This document shows, one piece after another, positions 51,092 through 54,163 of a DNA stretch of 54,163 bases (positions are counted from its first letter, which is position 1; each line of letters begins with the position of its first letter). Source of the DNA: Bradyrhizobiaceae bacterium. GTDB taxonomy: Bacteria; Bacteroidota; Ignavibacteria; Kapaibacteriales; Kapaibacteriaceae. The position numbers and the translations under genes were made by a program. The notes under the pieces were generated by a model. It was not told the DNA's origin. It ran no database searches and was given only the letters and a program-made list of their open reading frames with translations. The stretch is taken from contig JAGFIZ010000019.1 in assembly GCA_024103135.1 (NCBI GenBank), positions 1 to 54,163 on the forward strand. Direction: 5' to 3'.

Positions 51092-52740
51092 GGTGTGTGC
51101 TTAGAGCGCGAGAAAAAACGAACATGCATGTTACGAAGAAGCGATGGAAATCGCGTAAGGATGAACAAACCGAGGGTAAGTATCAACCAGGTGGGCGACC
51201 ACGGGTCGCCGATTCTAGCGTACATCGTTGGATAATCAAGCAACCCAACACTGGCGTTTATGCACCCGCGCTGCATAGGACTACATTGCCTTGAGATTGT
51301 TGGATCGGTCGTGCCGTCGGGATGGATAATGCCGGAAACGCCGCTCATTCCGCACCGAACAAGCCACCTTCGCTCCTCAATAGCTCGCATTCGGGCGATG
51401 GTTAGGTGCTGGTCGGGTCCCCACGTTCCGTTATACCACGCATCATTGGTAATCACACACAATACGTTGGCACCATGGTTGACCATTGAGCGTGCAATCT
51501 CTGGGTAGATCGATTCGATGCAGATGATCGTACCAATGGAAATAGAATCCTGAAACACCAGCGGTGCCCGTTGTTGTCCCTTCCCCCAAGCACTGATGCC
51601 TACGCCCCATTCTATCCACTTGGTGGCAAATGAAAGTTGGTCGGCAAAGGGCATGCGCTCGGCAAACGGTGTAAGCATGCTTTTGCGATGAACGGGGATG
51701 GTGTCTGAATGACCAGTTGATTGCTTCCTTGGCGGAACAATCATGGCAGCATTGAACACATCGTATCGAATGTTTGGATTCTGCCGCGAAGTTCTTGCTG
51801 ATGGTGGTGCCGACGATGATGGATATTCGAAGTAGTCTGCATAACCGGTAAGCAGACCGCTACACGATGTGTCGACCCACGTTCGGAGTCGCTCCCAGTC
51901 CATCGAGTACAATGGTCTGCGAATGGTGTATGGTATCGCCGTTTCAGGCCATATCACAAGTCCAACATCCACCGTGGCGTTTGCAGCACGGAGAGAGTCA
52001 ACAATGCGCTCGTGAAGAACAACATTGCTCCACCCATCTGTCCACTTATCCCATGGATCCATGCTGGGCTGCACAATGGTAACGGTGAAACGTCTGTCAG
52101 TACCATCCTCGCGAAAGCCAAGCCCCCTTACATAGCCCAACACACCACTGACTGCAAGGACTAACAGTGTTGCGGTTGGTAAGACAAACCGACGTTCAGT
52201 ACGCAGTGAGTAAGCCAGCCACCACACGATCAAGGCATTGATAACGGCAGCGAGAAAGCTCAAACCATATACACCGACGAACTCTGCCAACTGTCCCCAA
52301 GGTGTATTGGTGAGCATATACCCTGTTGTAAGCCATGGATATGATGCATCGGTCTGACCATGCAGCCATTCGAAGCCGGCAATAGCAAATGGAGCAGCAC
52401 ATAGCATGACGCGAGCACTGGTCGACTTGCGAATGGCCGACAAGACGTAGAATGGGAGCGACAAGAAAAAGGGATGAAACAGTGCAAGCGCAATCCCGCT
52501 CACAAACAAGTACGGATCCGTGCGCTCTTGCCATGAACACACCCACCAGTTGCCAATGGCGTGGTATGTGAAGAACGTCAGATACAACAAGCCAACGGTG
52601 CCCTTACGCGTCGACGCTGGCTTCAGCCCTAACATCAACAACAGGGGAACGTATGCCACGAACGACAACGCACCAACAAACTGATAGGCAATACCTAGAA
52701 GTAACCCGCTAAGCAGGGCTGCAACGACTTGTATTAGCAT
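51088..52740 (-). CDS. lnt: Apolipoprotein N-acyltransferase
   Basis: Third step of bacterial lipoprotein maturation: N-acylation of the diacylglyceryl-cysteine. 550 residues with about seven N-terminal/C-terminal membrane helices around a nitrilase-like domain (~215-490). The Glu-Lys-Cys triad is visible as WPETAIP, HRKSMLTPFAE and IICIESIYPE. TDASYPWLTTGYMLTNTPWGQLAEFVGVYGLSF is the conserved periplasmic helix block. GANVLCVITNDAWYNGTWGPDQHLTIARMRAIEERRW follows the Cys. The start is ATG 52740, just 15 bases after an intrinsic terminator, without an obvious Shine-Dalgarno. It leads the lnt-M16-M16-Yip1 run. Confidence 0.95.
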   Translation of the reverse strand: MLIQVVAALLSGLLLGIAYQFVGALSFVAYVPLLLMLGLKPASTRKGTVGLLYLTFFTYHAIGNWWVCSWQERTDPYLFVSGIALALFHPFFLSLPFYVLSAIRKSTSARVMLCAAPFAIAGFEWLHGQTDASYPWLTTGYMLTNTPWGQLAEFVGVYGLSFLAAVINALIVWWLAYSLRTERRFVLPTATLLVLAVSGVLGYVRGLGFREDGTDRRFTVTIVQPSMDPWDKWTDGWSNVVLHERIVDSLRAANATVDVGLVIWPETAIPYTIRRPLYSMDWERLRTWVDTSCSGLLTGYADYFEYPSSSAPPSARTSRQNPNIRYDVFNAAMIVPPRKQSTGHSDTIPVHRKSMLTPFAERMPFADQLSFATKWIEWGVGISAWGKGQQRAPLVFQDSISIGTIICIESIYPEIARSMVNHGANVLCVITNDAWYNGTWGPDQHLTIARMRAIEERRWLVRCGMSGVSGIIHPDGTTDPTISRQCSPMQRGCINASVGLLDYPTMYARIGDPWSPTWLILTLGLFILTRFPSLLRNMHVRFFSRSKHTP

Positions 52741-52754
52741 TGGGTATCAAAAAT

Positions 52755-52785
52755 ACAGCCGACCATGCAGGGCATGATCGGCTGT
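52755..52785 (-). terminator. Intrinsic terminator upstream of lnt
   Basis: On the minus strand ACAGCCGATCATG pairs with CATGGTCGGCTGT (13 bp, one U-G wobble) across a five-base loop and is followed by ATTTTTG. It lies after the T9SS gene (-), whose transcript it should end. The run of U sits directly in front of the lnt start codon. Confidence 0.88.
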
Positions 52786-52832
52786 GGTGTTTCTTTCGTG
52801 CGGTAAGTTTTCACCGCCCCTGTCCATCCACC

Positions 52833-52862
52833 GCCCCCCACCACGATCAGGTGGAAGGGGGC
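52833..52862. repeat. G/C-rich hairpin containing a dispersed-word copy
   Basis: GCCCCC (52833-52838) pairs with GGGGGC (52857-52862), and CCAC with GTGG inside a 2x2 internal loop, closing a six-base loop. One arm contains the AGCCCCCTTCC word on the minus strand. It sits between the T9SS gene stop and the terminator, in the 3' untranslated region. Confidence 0.55.
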
Positions 52863-52877
52863 TATGGAGTCTTATGC

Positions 52878-54163
52878 TTACTTGGCGATGGTGACCATCG
52901 TGGAAACCATCACGCCATCAACCTGAGCTACGACGGTGTAGATACCGCTGGCTAGCGTCGTGGCCGTGAGGTTCAGCGTCGTGGCACCGGCTGGCAGCAT
53001 GCCGTTGTGCAGCGTGGCTACCGTGCGTCCACTGGCGTCGATCACCGTGACCATTGCTGGAGCAGCTTCGGCCATGGTGACCGTTACCGCACCTTGCGTG
53101 CGAACCGGGTTCGGCTGTACGCCGCCAAGGGTGACTACGTCGGACTGTGAGCCTACGAGGACTTCTACCGTACCGGTGTTCGACGATGAACCGTCACGGT
53201 CCACCATGTTCAGACGATACTGATAGAGACCGCTCTGCAGGTCACGATCAACGATGCCATAGTCGCGGCGTGCCGTGCTGTTGCCGGCAGCGGCTACCGT
53301 GGCGACTTCACTCCAGGCACTCGTGCTGGCTTGCTCACCGGCCTTGCCGGCTTCGACACGCTGACGTTCTACCGTGAAGTGATCAGCATTCTGCTCGCTG
53401 GCCGTGGCCCAGAAAACGTCCACGTTGTTGCCACGGGCACGAGCATCGAAGTTCACCAGTTCTACCGGTACCACCGTGCCGCCGTTCTTCTCGAAGAAGT
53501 CGATCGTGCCACGGAGAACGCGCTCGGCGCCGGTGAAGGCACCCGTGCGAGCAAAGTGACGCCAGTCGATACCGATGTAGACGCGGTTGCTCGTCAGCGA
53601 GGCCGTAGCCGTTCCGGCGATCGAATCGGTCGTCGTACGGTCACCCTTCTTGTAGCTGTAAGCCGTCAGCGCAATACCCGAAGTCGTACCGTCGGAGTAC
53701 AACTGCATCAGCGCCGGACGTGGCGAGGCATCACCAGCCCAGCTGGTGTTCGACACGGTCTCTTCGCTGTTGCGGGCAATGGCGCGGCCGACGATCTTCT
53801 TGCCATGGTAGTTCGGCGTGGCTGGTTCACCAGGGGTCTGGTTGGTAGCACGGAGAACGGTGCGGACAAAGTTTTCGTCGTTAGCAATGGTCAGTCCCAC
53901 GTGACGGCGGACGGGCTCCTGGCTACCGATGGCCAGGTTCTTCTTCTCGCGGATCGTACCGGCGGCGATGAAGTTGCGCAGGTCGTCGCGCTCACCACGC
54001 GTGAAGGCCGTCTGATCATGAGCCCAGAACAGCGTGCGGTAGATCGTGTAGTCTACGGCACGAGCTTCCCAGGCATTGCGATCCATGACGTCGTAACCAA
54101 AGGTCGGTTCGGCCGGGTTGTTGTAGAAGCCTAGGTCGTTGAGAGCCTTGATCAGCGTGTCGC
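52878..54163 (-). CDS. T9SS cargo protein, C-terminal part (5' end beyond window)
   Basis: At least 428 residues, open through the right edge of the window. The C-terminal type A sorting domain is clear: LGGVQPNPVRTQGAVTVTM..., then VIDASGRTVATLHNGMLPAG and LASGIYTVVAQVDGVMVSTMVTIAK. Before it lies VPVELVNFDARARGNNVDVFWATASEQNADHFTVER, a block found directly upstream of sorting domains in many Bacteroidota cargo proteins. The N-terminal remainder (DRNAWEARAVDYTIYRTLFWAHDQTAFTRGE) is not recognised. GC content is markedly higher than in the neighbours (60-65% in two sampled 60-base lines versus ~53% for a line in lnt), with codons ending C/G. Confidence 0.87.
   Translation of the reverse strand, partial: DTLIKALNDLGFYNNPAEPTFGYDVMDRNAWEARAVDYTIYRTLFWAHDQTAFTRGERDDLRNFIAAGTIREKKNLAIGSQEPVRRHVGLTIANDENFVRTVLRATNQTPGEPATPNYHGKKIVGRAIARNSEETVSNTSWAGDASPRPALMQLYSDGTTSGIALTAYSYKKGDRTTTDSIAGTATASLTSNRVYIGIDWRHFARTGAFTGAERVLRGTIDFFEKNGGTVVPVELVNFDARARGNNVDVFWATASEQNADHFTVERQRVEAGKAGEQASTSAWSEVATVAAAGNSTARRDYGIVDRDLQSGLYQYRLNMVDRDGSSSNTGTVEVLVGSQSDVVTLGGVQPNPVRTQGAVTVTMAEAAPAMVTVIDASGRTVATLHNGMLPAGATTLNLTATTLASGIYTVVAQVDGVMVSTMVTIAK

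Larger units (their letters stand above)
8573..52862. repeat. Dispersed short word, consensus AGCCCCCTWCC (25 core copies)
   Basis: The 7-mer GCCCCCT occurs at 8573, 11078, 12875, 15272, 18666, 22039, 26678, 29196, 32193, 32551, 41044, 46974, 50780 and 52122 on the plus strand. It occurs as AGGGGGC at 12122, 14129, 17779, 24944, 27964, 31866, 37375, 45495, 46137, 49632 and 52856. That is 25 copies against about 6.6 expected at equal base frequencies. AGCCCCCT accounts for 16 (expected ~1.7), and GCCCCCT followed by A/T then C accounts for 14 (expected ~0.8). Hand counts, not a full k-mer analysis. Confidence 0.8.

Noticed and set aside
8573..52862. AGCCCCCT word as a Chi- or KOPS-like strand-orienting signal
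   Set aside because: Copies are split 14:11 between strands with no trend along the window, unlike orienting motifs; a different role is more likely.
53331..54134. 267-residue plus-strand frame opposite the T9SS gene
   Set aside because: High GC removes antisense stops. The minus strand shows a clear T9SS sorting domain, so this is a shadow.

Overview
The window looks like chromosomal DNA from the Bacteroidota/Chlorobi superphylum, probably the Kapabacteria/Ignavibacteria side. This rests on gene content, not on a marker-gene tree: proteins with type IX secretion (T9SS) type sorting tails, a PorV/PorQ-like outer-membrane protein, a GWxTD-domain protein, TonB-dependent receptors with carboxypeptidase-regulatory-like N-termini, a BatA/vWA protein, a DUF3098 protein, an Hc1-like histone H1-type protein and a possible TAnnTTTG -10 element. 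No rRNA, tRNA or CRISPR array was recognised.

Layout. 1-7.3 kb is a mobile-element-scarred stretch. The end of an IS256-family element runs into a histidine kinase that has lost its N-terminus. A minus-strand trio with ATGA overlaps follows (5'-nucleotidase, TonB receptor, OmpR-type regulator), then a decayed IS3-family transposase with two in-frame stops. 7.3-11 kb has a BtuB-like receptor, a membrane glycosyltransferase-like protein and a 57-residue histone-like gene. 11.1-14.8 kb is a plus-strand metabolic run: isocitrate dehydrogenase, a DUF985 cupin, DUF3098, a YkvA-like protein and lysA. 14.7-23.1 kb (minus) holds an outer-membrane protein, a strongly Arg/Gly-rich disordered protein, two thioredoxin-fold proteins, an SRAP protein, a lipoprotein, a nuoL separated from other nuo genes, a class II glutamine amidotransferase and a CADD-family protein. 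clpS (+) diverges from that run.

23.5-44.8 kb is a tightly packed minus-strand series. In transcription order it runs: T9SS-tailed BNR-type protein, large TonB receptor, 1,435-residue surface protein, PorV-like protein, GWxTD protein, LpxL-like acyltransferase, pseudouridine synthase with a 16 x 27-bp repeat tail, BatA/vWA protein, J-domain protein, M61 peptidase and TPR lipoprotein. Upstream of it, 44.9-52.7 kb carries lnt, a catalytic/non-catalytic M16 pair, a Yip1-like protein, an ECF sigma factor and an anti-sigma protein that seems to end in an outer-membrane barrel. A strong intrinsic terminator separates these from the GC-rich 3' part of another T9SS cargo gene at the right edge.

The overall theme is envelope biogenesis and protein secretion: lipoprotein acylation, lipid A acylation, T9SS cargo, TonB import, envelope stress sigma control and periplasmic proteolysis. 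The observations I rate highest are (i) a dispersed G/C-rich word, consensus AGCCCCCTWCC, far above chance and spread across genes in both orientations; (ii) a CADD homologue keeping all the sacrificial and metal-binding residues; (iii) the 27-bp repeat array in the pseudouridine synthase together with a second Arg-rich disordered protein; (iv) a GWxTD gene with a clear signal peptide but no canonical start codon; and (v) the anti-sigma/barrel fusion.
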